A stretch of DNA of 33,785 nt from Phycisphaerales bacterium (GCA_003162245.1 PMMM01000087.1:3110-36894); one strand, 5' to 3'; counted from the stretch's first letter, positions 15,641-24,593 are shown. Notes: generated by a model from the sequence alone, not told the origin. Translations and numbers: made by a program.

Positions 15641-18013
15641 TTGGCGAGCGAGGGCAACAGCATTTTGGCGGGCGTGGGGCGTCTGGGCCGCGCGCTCGCG
15701 TTCGCCGGCCTCGTCCTGACGCTGTTGTTGGCGACGCGCGTTTCACTCGCGCAACAGCCGGGCCCCGCCACCGAGGGGATGAAGATCAAGCGCGTGGACC
15801 TCGAAGGCCTCCACGGCGTCAGCGAAGCCTACGTCCGGCGGCTGCTCAAGACGCGCGCGGACCAGGCCTTCGTGCAGAAGGACGTCGAGACCGACGTTCG
15901 CGAGCTGCTGCGGACGCGGAAGTTCGTCGCCGCCTACGCCAGCACGCGCGTCGAGGAGGGCGCGGCGGTCGTCGTCTTCACCCTGCAGGAGAAGCCCGAG
16001 ATCGTCTCGGTCGAGCTCGAGGGGAACAAGAAGTTCACGAACGCCCAGTTGTACGAGTTGACGCCCGTGGCGGGGGCGCCGCTCGACCGCTACGAGATCA
16101 ACCAGGCGCGCGAGAACATCCTCCAGAAGTACAAGGAGGAGGGGTATTACTACGTCCAGGTGACGATCGACGAGCCGGCGCTCGAGACCGAGCGTCGCGT
16201 GATCTACCGGATCAACGAGGGCCCGCGGGTCCGTGTCCGCCACATCCTGTTCGAGGGCAACCGGGCGTTTGCCGCAGCCCGCCTGAGCACGAAGGTCGAG
16301 ACGAAGACGTACATCTGGATCTTCCGCAAGGGCACGCTGGACGAGGACAAGGCCAACCGCGACGCCCTGGCGTTGCAGCGCTTCTACCACGACGAGGGGT
16401 ACCTCGACGCCCGCGCCGGCTTCCGCCTCGAGTTCGACCCGATCAAGCGCGAGGACCTCGACCTGGTGTTCGTGATCGAGGAGGGCGAGCGCTACAAGGT
16501 CAAGGAAATCACCTTCGAGGGCAACGAGGTCTTCGACGCCGACCGGCTGCGCGCGGAGGTCAAGCTCGGCCCCGACAAGTTCCTGCGCAACGAGGTCTTG
16601 CAGCAGGATATCAAGCATATCCAGGACCTGTACGGGCAGATCGGCTACGTCGCCGCCAAGATCGACACGCGCAGCGACTTCGTCGAGGAGCCCGCCTACG
16701 TCATCCTCCGCTTCGTGCTCGACGAAGGCGCGCAGTCGCGTTTCGGGCGCATCACGATCCGCGGCAACAAGCAGACCAAGGACGAGGTTATCCGCCGCGA
16801 GCTGCTGTTCTATCCCGGCGAGCTGTACAACACCGTCGAGGCCCGCAGCGCCGTGCAACGTGTGCGCGAGACCGGCCTGTTCAAGTCCGACAGCGTCGAG
16901 ATCGTGCCGCTGGAGGACATCCAGGGCGAGCGCGAGGCCCTCGTGACCGTCGAGGAGACGGAAACGACGCAGTTTCTGATCGGCTTCGGCGTCAGCACGG
17001 ACAACGGCCTGATCGGCTCGCTGAGCCTCGACAACCGCAACTTCGACCTCTTCGACTGGCCGCGCACCTGGGGCGAGTTCTTCCGCGGCAAGGCGTTCAA
17101 GGGCGACGGGCAACGCCTGCTGCTCCAGTTCGAGCCGGGCACCGAGGTCAGCCGCTTCCGCATCAGCTTCACCGAGCCGTACCTGTTTGACCGGCCGATC
17201 CGCCTGGACACGTCCTTCTATCTCTTTCAGCGCCGCCGCGTGGGTTACAACGAGGAGCGCGTCGGGGGCACCGTGAGCCTGAGCAAGCGCTTCCGCGGCG
17301 GAATCCTCGACAACTGGACCATCGAGGGCACGGCCCGCATCGAGGGCATCAACATCAGCAAGGTCGACACCTTTGCCGCCCGCGAGATTCGCGAGGCGAA
17401 GGGCGACCATTTCCTGACCTCGCTCAAGGGTGCGATCGTCCGCGACACCACCGACAGCCGGATGGTTCCCACCCAGGGCTACCGCGCGAGCTTCAGTTGG
17501 GAGCAGGCTGGGTTGCTCGGCGGCGATTACTCGTTCGGCAAGCCGGCGCTGAGCGGCGTCTGGTACAAAACGCTCCAAACCGACCTGCTCGACCGCAAGA
17601 GCGTCCTCGCACTGCGGGCCGACGCGGCCTACATCGTCGGCGACGCCCCCGTCTTCGAACGCTACTATGCCGGCGGCTTCGGCTCGCTCCGCGGCTTCGG
17701 TTACCGCGGCATTTCGCCCCGTGGCGGGATCAAGAACCAGCCCATCGGCGGCGATTTCATCTTGCTCACCGGGGGCGAGTATTCCTTCCCGCTCTACAGC
17801 AAGATGTTCCGCGGCGTGCTCTTCTGCGACATGGGCACGGTCGAGAAGAACCTGAACATCACGGGCTGGCGGGCGTCGGTCGGCTTCGGCCTGCGGGTGC
17901 AGGTCGACTTCTTCGGCCCGGTGCCGCTCGTCTTCGACTTCGGCTTCCCCATCGCCAAGCAGGAGCGCGACGAGACGCAGTTCTTCAACTTCTCCATGGG
18001 CGCGTCGTTCTAA
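15641..18013 (+). CDS. bamA: Outer-membrane protein assembly factor BamA (Omp85)
   Basis: The protein has up to 790 residues. A signal peptide (hydrophobic core about 19-31, cleavage near ALA... at VSLA-QQ, residue 37) is followed by five POTRA domains beginning near residues 47, 119, 195, 282 and 363; each opens with a strand of the form I/V-x-x-I/V-x-F/L-x-G-N. The C-terminal 340 residues form the surface-antigen barrel, with the loop-6 motif SLRGF and a C-terminal Phe that serves as the assembly signal. BamA folds beta-barrels into the outer membrane, so its presence argues for a diderm cell. The start is uncertain: TTG 15641 is the first in frame, with TTG 15665 or GTG 15674 possible, and none has a clear Shine-Dalgarno. 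No skp or lpx genes follow. Confidence 0.93.
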   Translation: MASEGNSILAGVGRLGRALAFAGLVLTLLLATRVSLAQQPGPATEGMKIKRVDLEGLHGVSEAYVRRLLKTRADQAFVQKDVETDVRELLRTRKFVAAYASTRVEEGAAVVVFTLQEKPEIVSVELEGNKKFTNAQLYELTPVAGAPLDRYEINQARENILQKYKEEGYYYVQVTIDEPALETERRVIYRINEGPRVRVRHILFEGNRAFAAARLSTKVETKTYIWIFRKGTLDEDKANRDALALQRFYHDEGYLDARAGFRLEFDPIKREDLDLVFVIEEGERYKVKEITFEGNEVFDADRLRAEVKLGPDKFLRNEVLQQDIKHIQDLYGQIGYVAAKIDTRSDFVEEPAYVILRFVLDEGAQSRFGRITIRGNKQTKDEVIRRELLFYPGELYNTVEARSAVQRVRETGLFKSDSVEIVPLEDIQGEREALVTVEETETTQFLIGFGVSTDNGLIGSLSLDNRNFDLFDWPRTWGEFFRGKAFKGDGQRLLLQFEPGTEVSRFRISFTEPYLFDRPIRLDTSFYLFQRRRVGYNEERVGGTVSLSKRFRGGILDNWTIEGTARIEGINISKVDTFAAREIREAKGDHFLTSLKGAIVRDTTDSRMVPTQGYRASFSWEQAGLLGGDYSFGKPALSGVWYKTLQTDLLDRKSVLALRADAAYIVGDAPVFERYYAGGFGSLRGFGYRGISPRGGIKNQPIGGDFILLTGGEYSFPLYSKMFRGVLFCDMGTVEKNLNITGWRASVGFGLRVQVDFFGPVPLVFDFGFPIAKQERDETQFFNFSMGASF

Positions 18014-18119
18014 GCGTGCTGCGTCGCGAAAACAGCGACACCGCGGGACCTGGGCCGGCGTCTTTGCGTGCCCGCGCAGGAAGCAACGCCTAGTTCACGT
18101 ACGTTCGGGGTCCATTGCC

Positions 18120-19124
18120 CTATCGCATCCGGCTACCCATGAGTGCACCGAGTAGCGCGAGCAGGGCCAGCGCACCGGGCTCCGGTGTGAACGCGAGCAT
18201 CGTCGGGCCGATCAGGCCCCCGCTGTGTGGGGTCACGAACACATCGACGAAGACGCCGGTGTTGCCGGCGTAGCGCAGCACCTGATGATCCGTGAGACTG
18301 CTCACGTAGAGGTTACCGTCCGGGCCGAACGCCAGCCCAATGGGGCTGTTCAACGCAGCGCCGCTCGTGAACGTGCCCAGGAGTGCACCCGTGGCGCCGG
18401 CGTAGCGGAGCACGCTGCCGGTGTCCCGGCTGGTGACGTACAGGTCGCCGTCCGGCCCGAAGGCGAGGTCGCACGGGGTGTCCAGCCCGGCGCTGGCGAA
18501 CACGCCGAGCGGCGCGCCAGTCGTACCGTCGAAGCGGAGTACCTGGTCGCTGGCGTTGCTGACGACGTAGAGGTTGCCGTCACGCCCGCGCGCCATTCCG
18601 CGGGCATTGATCAGCCCGCCGCTGCCGGCGGGGATGAACTGACCGAGATAGGCGCCGGTCTGCCCGTCGAAGCGGACGACGTTATGGCCGGCGCCGTTGC
18701 TGACGAGCAGCGTCCCGTTGGCGTCCCAAAGAACACCGATCGGGCCGTTCAAGCCGGTGCTTGCGAAGACGCTCAAGAATGCGCCGGTTTGCCCATCGTA
18801 GCGGAGGATTTGATTGGTGAGCGCGCTGGCCACATAGGCGTCCCCGTCGGGGCCGAAGGTGACGCCCCAGGCCCCATCGAGGCCGCCGCCGGCGAGCGCA
18901 GCCAGCGGCGCACCGGACTCGCCGTCGTAACGGACTACGTTGTCAGAATAGTAGCCGCTGACGTACAGGTCGCGCTCGGCGGCATGCAGCGGCGCGCCTA
19001 CCGCGAGCAGCAGCACCGCGAGCCACGCGCGCCGGGTCCCCATGAGCGGTCGCAGGTTCCGTGCCGAGCTGCGACGGGCATAAGCGCGCAAAGGCGCACG
19101 TCCTGCCCACGCGAGAAGTGTCAT
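18120..19124 (-). CDS. Secreted six-bladed NHL-type propeller with a PEP-CTERM sorting tail
   Basis: The 334-residue protein has an Arg-rich n-region, a hydrophobic signal (RAWLAVLLLAVGAPLHA) and a propeller built from repeats of about 43 residues. Repeats share GxxFGPDGxLYVxS and ILRYDGxTGA. I count six blades, the last completed by the strand LIGPTMLAF that pairs with the first. The end, TPEPGALALLALLGALMGSRMR in two pieces, is a PEP-CTERM tail: PEP, a hydrophobic helix and basic residues. Such tails direct exosortase processing and cell-surface or matrix display. The ATG at 19124 has GGAGG seven bases upstream, excluding a start 27 nt earlier. It has its own promoter, and no exosortase gene lies in the window. 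Confidence 0.88.
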   Translation of the reverse strand: MTLLAWAGRAPLRAYARRSSARNLRPLMGTRRAWLAVLLLAVGAPLHAAERDLYVSGYYSDNVVRYDGESGAPLAALAGGGLDGAWGVTFGPDGDAYVASALTNQILRYDGQTGAFLSVFASTGLNGPIGVLWDANGTLLVSNGAGHNVVRFDGQTGAYLGQFIPAGSGGLINARGMARGRDGNLYVVSNASDQVLRFDGTTGAPLGVFASAGLDTPCDLAFGPDGDLYVTSRDTGSVLRYAGATGALLGTFTSGAALNSPIGLAFGPDGNLYVSSLTDHQVLRYAGNTGVFVDVFVTPHSGGLIGPTMLAFTPEPGALALLALLGALMGSRMR

Positions 19125-19146
19125 TCGATTTCCTCCAGAGAACTCT

Positions 19147-19176
19147 ATCATAGCAAGCCGTGCTAGGCCGCTGCAA
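19147..19176 (-). promoter_or_regulatory. Promoter of the PEP-CTERM propeller gene
   Basis: On the minus strand TTGCAG (19171-19176), an 18-nt spacer and TATGAT (19147-19152) form a good promoter. Transcription would begin around 19140, leaving a leader of about 16 nt that contains just the GGAGG site. Confidence 0.6.
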
Positions 19177-19310
19177 GCGCGAATTGGACGAATCCGAAAC
19201 GGCGGGGGGCCGGGCGGAAGGTCGTCTCACCTGACGGGGCAATTCGGAAACACCCGTCGGAGGATAATGATGTCCGGGCGGGCGAGACGTGTCAGGATGG
19301 TCCTTACGGG

Positions 19311-19330
19311 GTCGGGAAGTCCTCCCCGAC
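19311..19330 (-). terminator. Hairpin downstream of trpB
   Basis: GTCGGG (19311-19316) and CCCGAC (19325-19330) form a six-base stem with an eight-nt loop, starting eight nt after the trpB stop. A second stem (19231-19238 with 19253-19260) lies further downstream. Neither is followed by a clear T run. Confidence 0.4.
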
Positions 19331-19337
19331 ACTTGAC

Positions 19338-20540
19338 CTACGTCGCGCCGCGCAGACGGGCCACCTCAATGCAGTCCTTGTCGCCGCGGCCGCTGAGGTT
19401 GATCACCACGATCTGGTCGCGTGGGAGCGTCGGCACGAGCTTGGCCGCGTAGGCGAGCGCGTGGGCCGGCTCGAGCGCCGGGATGATGCCTTCCAGCCGC
19501 GACAGCAACTCGAACGAGTCGAGCGCTTCCGCATCGGTCGCGGACGCATACTCCACGCGGCCGGTGCTGTGCCAGAACGCGTGCTCGGGGCCGACGCCGG
19601 GGTAATCGAGACCGGCCGACACGGAATGCACCGGCAGCGTCTGCCCGTCGTCGTCCTGCAAGACGTACGTGAGCATCCCGTGCAGCACGCCAGGTCGTCC
19701 GCGCGCGAGCGTGGCGGCGTGGCGGCTACCGTCCAGCCCCTCGCCGGCCGCCTCGACGCCGATCAGCCGCACGGCCTTCTCGCCGATGAACGGGTAGAAA
19801 ATCCCCGCCGCGTTGCTGCCGCCGCCGACGCACGCGAGTATCACGTCCGGCAGGCGGCTTTCCGCTGTGCGGATCTGCTCCTTCGTCTCACGCCCGATGA
19901 CGGCCTGAAAGTCGCGGACGATGGTCGGAAACGGGTGCGGCCCCATGACGCTGCCGATGCAGTAGTGCGTGTGCTCGACGCTGGCCATCCAGTCGCGCAG
20001 GGCCTCGTTGATCGCGTCCTTCAGCGTCCGCTGGCCGCTTTCGACGGGAATGCACTGTGCCCCGAGCAGCCTCATACGGTAGACGTTCAGCGCTTGCCGC
20101 CGCACGTCCTCCGCCCCCATGTAGACCACGCATTCGAGGCCGAGCATCGCGCAGGCGGTGGCCGTCGCGACGCCGTGCTGGCCGGCCCCGGTCTCGGCGA
20201 TGACCCGGCGTTTGCCCATGCGTTTGGCCAGCAGCACCTGCCCGAGCGTGTTGTTGATCTTGTGCGCCCCGGTGTGGTTGAGGTCTTCGCGCTTGAGATA
20301 GACCTTCGCCCCCGCGAGCCGCTCCGTCAGCCGGCGGGCGAAGTACAGCGGGCTCGGCCGCCCGGCGTACTGCTTCAAATACCCATTCAGCTCCGCCCAG
20401 AACGCCCGGTCCGCCTTCGCCCGCTCGTATTCCTGCTCGAGCTGCCGCAGCGCGCCCATCAGCACCTCGGGCACATACTGCCCGCCGAAGGGTCCGAAGC
20501 GGCCGGCGGGGGCGGTTGCATCTGTCGGCGTTTGTGGCAT
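19338..20540 (-). CDS. trpB: Tryptophan synthase beta chain
   Basis: The 400-residue enzyme matches the usual TrpB length. It has the N-terminal [11 protein letters not shown], the PLP-binding Lys94 in HTGAHKINN, the catalytic Glu116 in AETGAGQHG, the phosphate-binding GGGSNAAG and the C-terminal LSGRGDKD. TrpB condenses indole with serine to form tryptophan in a complex with TrpA. All catalytic motifs look intact and it belongs to the ordinary TrpB1 type. AAAGGA lies before ATG 20540. No trpA or other trp gene is adjacent, so the subunit partner must be encoded elsewhere. Confidence 0.97.
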   Translation of the reverse strand: MPQTPTDATAPAGRFGPFGGQYVPEVLMGALRQLEQEYERAKADRAFWAELNGYLKQYAGRPSPLYFARRLTERLAGAKVYLKREDLNHTGAHKINNTLGQVLLAKRMGKRRVIAETGAGQHGVATATACAMLGLECVVYMGAEDVRRQALNVYRMRLLGAQCIPVESGQRTLKDAINEALRDWMASVEHTHYCIGSVMGPHPFPTIVRDFQAVIGRETKEQIRTAESRLPDVILACVGGGSNAAGIFYPFIGEKAVRLIGVEAAGEGLDGSRHAATLARGRPGVLHGMLTYVLQDDDGQTLPVHSVSAGLDYPGVGPEHAFWHSTGRVEYASATDAEALDSFELLSRLEGIIPALEPAHALAYAAKLVPTLPRDQIVVINLSGRGDKDCIEVARLRGAT

Positions 20541-20550
20541 GTGGGCTTCC

Positions 20551-20578
20551 TTTGCTCGTGAGCAGGCGATTCTATACT
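20551..20578 (+). promoter_or_regulatory. Possible promoter for the serpin gene in the divergent trpB-serpin gap
   Basis: On the plus strand TTTGCT (20551-20556), a 16-nt spacer and TATACT (20573-20578) are seen. The -10 is good and the -35 weak. On the opposite strand TAGAAT (20569-20574) is a possible trpB -10, but its -35 region is pure GC. The two promoters may overlap. Confidence 0.35.
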
Positions 20579-20682
20579 ATTCCACACGGGCCGGCGCGGC
20601 GGGGCGGTGGGCTCACAGCCCAGACGGCCGTGGCATCCGGTGGTGTCACTCCGCCGCACGCCGCACGGGCAGGAGAATGTCC

Positions 20683-22008
20683 ATGTTCACCATCTCACGC
20701 GGGCGGATCGCGGTTTCATGTGTCCTGACGGTACTCGGGTTGACGCTGGGCGCTGGTGGCGGACAACCGAGCGGTACCAACTCGCCGCCGGCGACGCAGA
20801 CGACTCAACCGGCGCGCGAGCGGGCTTCCGCGGTCGCCGACGCCGATGTCGCGCAGCTCGTCGATGGCGGCACGGCGTTCGCGCTCGACCTGTACCGCGT
20901 GCTACGCCAGGGGCAGCAGGAGAAGAAGGAAACGACCCACCTCTTCTTCTCGCCCTACAGCGTCCTGACCGCCCTCACGATGACCAAGGCCGGCGCCCGC
21001 GGGGAGACCGAAGCGCAGATGTCGCAGGTTCTGCACGTCGGGCCGCTCGGCGACCGCCTGTACGTGACGGCCAACGCCCTCGACCTGCGGCTGACCGTGG
21101 CGCGGCAGAAGGCGGCGGAGAAGAAGGCGACGTTGCGGCTGGAAATCGCCAACCGCTTGTGGGGGCAGACTGGCAAGCCGTTTCTTCCGGCGTTCCTGGA
21201 CCTGCTCGCGCGGGACTACGGGGCGGAGCTGGGTCTGTTGGATTTCGCCCGCGACGCCGAGGCCGCGCGCCGCACGATCAACGACTGGGTCGCCGCGCAG
21301 ACGGAGCAGAAGATCAAGGACCTGCTGCCGGGCGGCTCGATCACGCCCGCGACGGCCCTCGTGCTCACCAACGCGATCTACTTCAAGGGCGACTGGCTCG
21401 CCCCCTTCAGGAAGGACTGGACGTACGACGGCGAATTCCACTTGCTGAGCGGCCAGACCGTGACCGTCCCGCTGATGAAAAAGGAAGATGCCCTGCGCTA
21501 CGCCGCGGAGTCCGGATTCCATGCCGTCGAGATGGTCTACGCCGGCGAAGTGCTCGCGATGGATGTGATCGTGCCCGACGCCGGGCATTTCGCGGAGTTC
21601 GAGCGCGATTGGGACGTGAAGCGCCTGAAGTCGGTCCTGGCGAGCCTGAAATCGCGGCCCATGACGCTGACGATGCCGAAGTTCACGTGCATCTCGGAGT
21701 GCCCCCTGAAGAGCGTCCTGTCGAGCCTGGGGATGTCCATCGCGTTCACCGGGCAGGCCGATTTCTCGGGGATGGACGGCAGCCGCGACCTGTTCATCGA
21801 CGAGGTCTATCACAAGGCCTTCGTCGCCGTCGATGAGACCGGCACCGAGGCCGCCGCGGCCACCGGCGTGCCGATGCGGGAGACCGCTCTGCCACCGAAG
21901 CGGTTCGAGTTGACGATCGACCGCCCGTTCATCTTCCTGATTCGCGACTTACCGACGGGCGCGGTCCTGTTCATGGGCTACATCGGCGATCCGCGCGGCC
22001 AGGGCTGA
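20683..22008 (+). CDS. Exported serpin (serine/cysteine protease inhibitor family)
   Basis: The 441-residue protein has a signal-like N-terminus (hydrophobic about 9-25), a Thr/Pro-rich linker and a full serpin domain from about residue 60. Serpin signatures include LFFSPYSVLTALTMTKAGA, NRLWGQ, INDWVAAQTEQKIKDLL, LVLTNAIYFKGDW, MPKF and the C-terminal DRPFIFLIRD with LFMGYIGDP. The reactive-loop hinge ETGTEAAAAT (385-394) fits the consensus of inhibitory serpins: Gly at P15, small residues from P12 to P9, Thr at P8. Counting 17 residues from the P17 Glu puts P1 at a Thr in MRETAL; alignment from the C-terminal side would shift it by about three. The target is unknown. Start 20683 has AGGAG seven bases upstream; ATG 20677 is too close to it. 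Confidence 0.92.
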   Translation: MFTISRGRIAVSCVLTVLGLTLGAGGGQPSGTNSPPATQTTQPARERASAVADADVAQLVDGGTAFALDLYRVLRQGQQEKKETTHLFFSPYSVLTALTMTKAGARGETEAQMSQVLHVGPLGDRLYVTANALDLRLTVARQKAAEKKATLRLEIANRLWGQTGKPFLPAFLDLLARDYGAELGLLDFARDAEAARRTINDWVAAQTEQKIKDLLPGGSITPATALVLTNAIYFKGDWLAPFRKDWTYDGEFHLLSGQTVTVPLMKKEDALRYAAESGFHAVEMVYAGEVLAMDVIVPDAGHFAEFERDWDVKRLKSVLASLKSRPMTLTMPKFTCISECPLKSVLSSLGMSIAFTGQADFSGMDGSRDLFIDEVYHKAFVAVDETGTEAAAATGVPMRETALPPKRFELTIDRPFIFLIRDLPTGAVLFMGYIGDPRGQG

Positions 22009-22023
22009 TCTTGCCCCATCGAG

Positions 22024-22040
22024 GCTCCGCTGCCCGGAGC
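22024..22040. terminator. Hairpin between convergent serpin and zinc-ribbon genes
   Basis: GCTCCG (22024-22029) and CGGAGC (22035-22040) form a six-base stem with a five-nt loop in the 38-nt gap between the two convergent stops. It could act in both directions. There is no T run. Confidence 0.4.
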
Positions 22041-22046
22041 GCAAAT

Positions 22047-23000
22047 TCACCAGCCACCCTGAAGCAGGACGGTTGTGAACATGAACGCGGTGAGTGTGAA
22101 GAGCACTGCGACGGCGCTGGCGGTGAAGCCGAGCAGCCAGGGGCGGGGCAACTGCAAGTAGTGGCGCAGACCCACGGACAGGTACACGCCGAGGACGAGC
22201 ACCGGGACCGTCAGTGCAAGGCCGAGAGTAACGACGTCTCCCAACGAAGGCGCGATGTACAGCGTCAGGCAGCCGACGCCCACGATTGAGGCAACGAGCA
22301 AGGCCCCACACGTAATCGTGGCCGGGACCGCGGCGTAGGCCGCGACGCGTAGCACCTGCGCCGATCGAACACGGCAGCGACCGAGCGTCTGACGTAAAGA
22401 GACCAGCAGGAGGGTGGCCGCGCCGAGGATCAGGAAGGCGGCGAGCGCCACGTACACATAGGCAGGGCCCGCGTTGATGGAAAGGAGGGCCATTTCTACG
22501 GCGAAATCTGCAAGCAATCGAAAAACCGGCAGAGTCTGACCTCCAAAGAAGCGGGCTGTCGGTCCCCCCGGGACGCGGCTTGCAGACCAGAAGATGAGCC
22601 ATAGCGCGCCAGCGACAGCGTGCGTCGTCACGAGGAACGCCGGGACGGCGGACAGGAGGAAGACGAGCAAGGGGCCGGCGCGGACGTGCTCGTGGATGGA
22701 CACCCGCCTCCAGAATCGCCAAGGCCGCAGCCCGCTGAAGGCGGTCAGCAGCCACGAGCGAACCGGCCGCTCGCGCCAGCGGTATTCAAAAAGGAACTCG
22801 TTTCGCCGCCGCCGCGCCTCGATGATATCCCGCCAAGCGAATTGGAGGCCGCATTCGGGGCAGCGCGGCAGCGTGAGCATCCGCAGGTCGTAGCCGCAAC
22901 GCGAGCACGGCAGCTCGAAGTCGATCGTGTCCCACTTCGGCTGGTCCCCGTCGAGCCAGCGCTCGATGCCCGCGTCTGCCTCGGGTGCAACTGCCTGCAT
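22047..23000 (-). CDS. Zinc-ribbon multi-pass membrane protein, function unknown
   Basis: The 317-residue protein begins with a short soluble segment holding a four-cysteine zinc ribbon (Cys32, Cys35, Cys47, Cys50; CSRCGYDLR then CPECG). About six transmembrane segments follow, in the region from about residue 105 to the end. The CxxCGYDLR start is shared by many planctomycete membrane proteins, for which I know no established function. ATG 23000 has AGGGGG nine bases upstream; a GTG at 23024 also opens the frame. It lies 49 nt behind ffh on the same strand and is probably transcribed with it, which may hint at a link with membrane protein insertion, though this is only context. Confidence 0.75.
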   Translation of the reverse strand: MQAVAPEADAGIERWLDGDQPKWDTIDFELPCSRCGYDLRMLTLPRCPECGLQFAWRDIIEARRRRNEFLFEYRWRERPVRSWLLTAFSGLRPWRFWRRVSIHEHVRAGPLLVFLLSAVPAFLVTTHAVAGALWLIFWSASRVPGGPTARFFGGQTLPVFRLLADFAVEMALLSINAGPAYVYVALAAFLILGAATLLLVSLRQTLGRCRVRSAQVLRVAAYAAVPATITCGALLVASIVGVGCLTLYIAPSLGDVVTLGLALTVPVLVLGVYLSVGLRHYLQLPRPWLLGFTASAVAVLFTLTAFMFTTVLLQGGW

Positions 23001-23049
23001 CTCGCTTCGCCCCCTGCGCCCCACCCCCGTGGGGCCTGCCGGGGTCGTT

Positions 23050-24477
23050 CTACCGCCGCCGCCGCTTCTTCTTCTTGTCGTCCCGCTGCGGGTTGTAGCG
23101 CGTGGTGCCCTTGCCGAGCTTGGGCATGCGGCCCTCCATCGCGCCCATCTGCGTGAGCTGCTGCATCATGCGCAGCCGTCCGCCGATGCCCTGGCCGGCC
23201 ATCACCTTCATCGCGCCGCGCATCTGCACGAACTGCTTGACCAGCCCGCTCACGTCCTGCGGCTCGACGCCCGCACCGCGCGCGATCCGCCGCCGCCGCG
23301 ACGCCTCGATGATCTCCGGATCGGCCCGCTCCCGCGGCGTCATGGCGTGGATCATACCGCGGACCTGGTTGAGGTCCTCGTCCGACATATCCACGTCGTT
23401 CACCATCCCGCCGATGCCCGGGATCATCTTCAGGATCGACTTCATCGACCCCATCTTGCGCATGCTCTCGAGCTGCCCGAGGAAGTCGTCGAGCCCCATC
23501 GCCCCCTTGGCCATCTTCGCCTGGGTCTTGGCGACCTGCTCGGCGTCGAACGACTCCTGCGCCTTCTCGACCAGCGACACCACGTCGCCCATGCCGAGGA
23601 TGCGGCTGGCGATGCGCTCGGGGTGGAACTCCTCGAGCGCGTCGAGCTTCTCGCCGACGCCGATGAACTTGATCGGCTTGCCGGTGACGGATTTGACAGA
23701 CAGGGCCGCACCGCCGCGGGTGTCGGAGTCGAATTTCGTCAGAATGGCCCCGTCGAGCTCGAGCCGCTCGTCGAACGCCTTGGCGGTGTTGACCGCGTCC
23801 TGGCCGGTCATCGCGTCGATCACGAGGTAGATCTGGTGCGGCGAGGTCGCCGTCGCGATCTGCGACACCTCGGTCATCATATCTTCGTCGATCGCCAGCC
23901 GGCCGGCGGTGTCGAGGATGACCACGTCGCGGTCGAGCTTCCGCGAATCGCGGACGGCGTTGCGGCAGACCTTGACCGGGTTCTGGTGGCCGCGCTCGAC
24001 GAAGACCGGGATGTCGAGCTGCTTCCCGAGCACTTCGAGCTGGTCGATGGCCGCGGGGCGCTTGAGGTCGGCGGCGACGAGCAGCGGCTTCTTGCCGCGC
24101 TGCATGACGTAACGGGCGAGCTTGGCACAGGTCGTGGTCTTGCCGGAGCCCTGCAACCCGGCCATCAGGATGATCGTCGGCGGCTGCGAGACGAAGGGGA
24201 TGCGGGACTCAATGGGCCCCATGAGGGCGACGAGCTCGTCATAGACGACCTTGACCATCACCTGCTCGGGCCGCAGGGTCTCGATCACCTTCTGCCCGAG
24301 GGCCTTCTCGGCGCACGCGTCGCAAAACTGGCGCGCCACATCGACCTGCACGTCCGCTTCCAGCAGCGCCGTGCGGATCTCGCGCATCGCCTCGCGGACG
24401 TTGTCCTCGGTGATGCGCCCGCGGCCGCGGAGGCTCTGCAAGACGCTGCCGAGTTTTTCGCTTAGTACATCGAACAT
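23050..24477 (-). CDS. ffh: Signal recognition particle protein Ffh
   Basis: The 475-residue product has the N domain, G domain and Met-rich M domain in order. GTPase motifs are GLQGSGKTTT (107-116), DTAGR (189-193) and TKFD (247-250), the last with Phe where most Ffh proteins have Leu, followed by the family motif DTRGGAALS. The M domain (about 320-450) contains MKSILKMIPGIGGM and the RNA-binding SRRRRIARGAG. The C-terminus is a Lys/Arg tail. Ffh with 4.5S RNA targets nascent membrane proteins to FtsY. There is no Shine-Dalgarno before ATG 24477, and a promoter-like pair places the transcription start next to the start codon. Confidence 0.97.
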   Translation of the reverse strand: MFDVLSEKLGSVLQSLRGRGRITEDNVREAMREIRTALLEADVQVDVARQFCDACAEKALGQKVIETLRPEQVMVKVVYDELVALMGPIESRIPFVSQPPTIILMAGLQGSGKTTTCAKLARYVMQRGKKPLLVAADLKRPAAIDQLEVLGKQLDIPVFVERGHQNPVKVCRNAVRDSRKLDRDVVILDTAGRLAIDEDMMTEVSQIATATSPHQIYLVIDAMTGQDAVNTAKAFDERLELDGAILTKFDSDTRGGAALSVKSVTGKPIKFIGVGEKLDALEEFHPERIASRILGMGDVVSLVEKAQESFDAEQVAKTQAKMAKGAMGLDDFLGQLESMRKMGSMKSILKMIPGIGGMVNDVDMSDEDLNQVRGMIHAMTPRERADPEIIEASRRRRIARGAGVEPQDVSGLVKQFVQMRGAMKVMAGQGIGGRLRMMQQLTQMGAMEGRMPKLGKGTTRYNPQRDDKKKKRRRR

Positions 24478-24485
24478 ACGGGGCT

Positions 24486-24514
24486 AGTGTAGCGACGCGC
24501 GGCGCGCCGATAAA
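24486..24514 (-). promoter_or_regulatory. Candidate ffh promoter, possibly giving a leaderless mRNA
   Basis: On the minus strand TTTATC (24509-24514), a 17-nt spacer and TACACT (24486-24491) are seen, matching three and four positions of the consensus. The start of transcription would fall at about 24477-24480, where the ATG begins. Confidence 0.45.
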
Positions 24515-24565
24515 GCTGGGGCGGGACTGCCATTCGCTCCGCGTCCGAAAAACCAGGGCTCGGTT

Positions 24566-24593
24566 CTGACGACCGCGGTCGCGCCGATATAAT
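24566..24593 (+). promoter_or_regulatory. Promoter of the MBOAT/SGNH pair
   Basis: CTGACG (24566-24571), a 16-nt spacer and the perfect -10 TATAAT (24588-24593) precede the MBOAT gene, with an expected leader of about 70 nt. The element lies in the 193-bp gap divergent from ffh. Confidence 0.6.

Noticed and set aside
15743-17578. Long minus-strand reading frame (611 codons) opposite bamA
   Set aside because: The complementary frame encodes the POTRA domains and barrel of BamA; this frame is a composition artefact with repetitive Leu-Glu-Asp-Val content.
22927-24465. Long plus-strand reading frame (512 codons) opposite ffh
   Set aside because: Antisense to ffh; His-Leu-Asp-rich composition and no domain.
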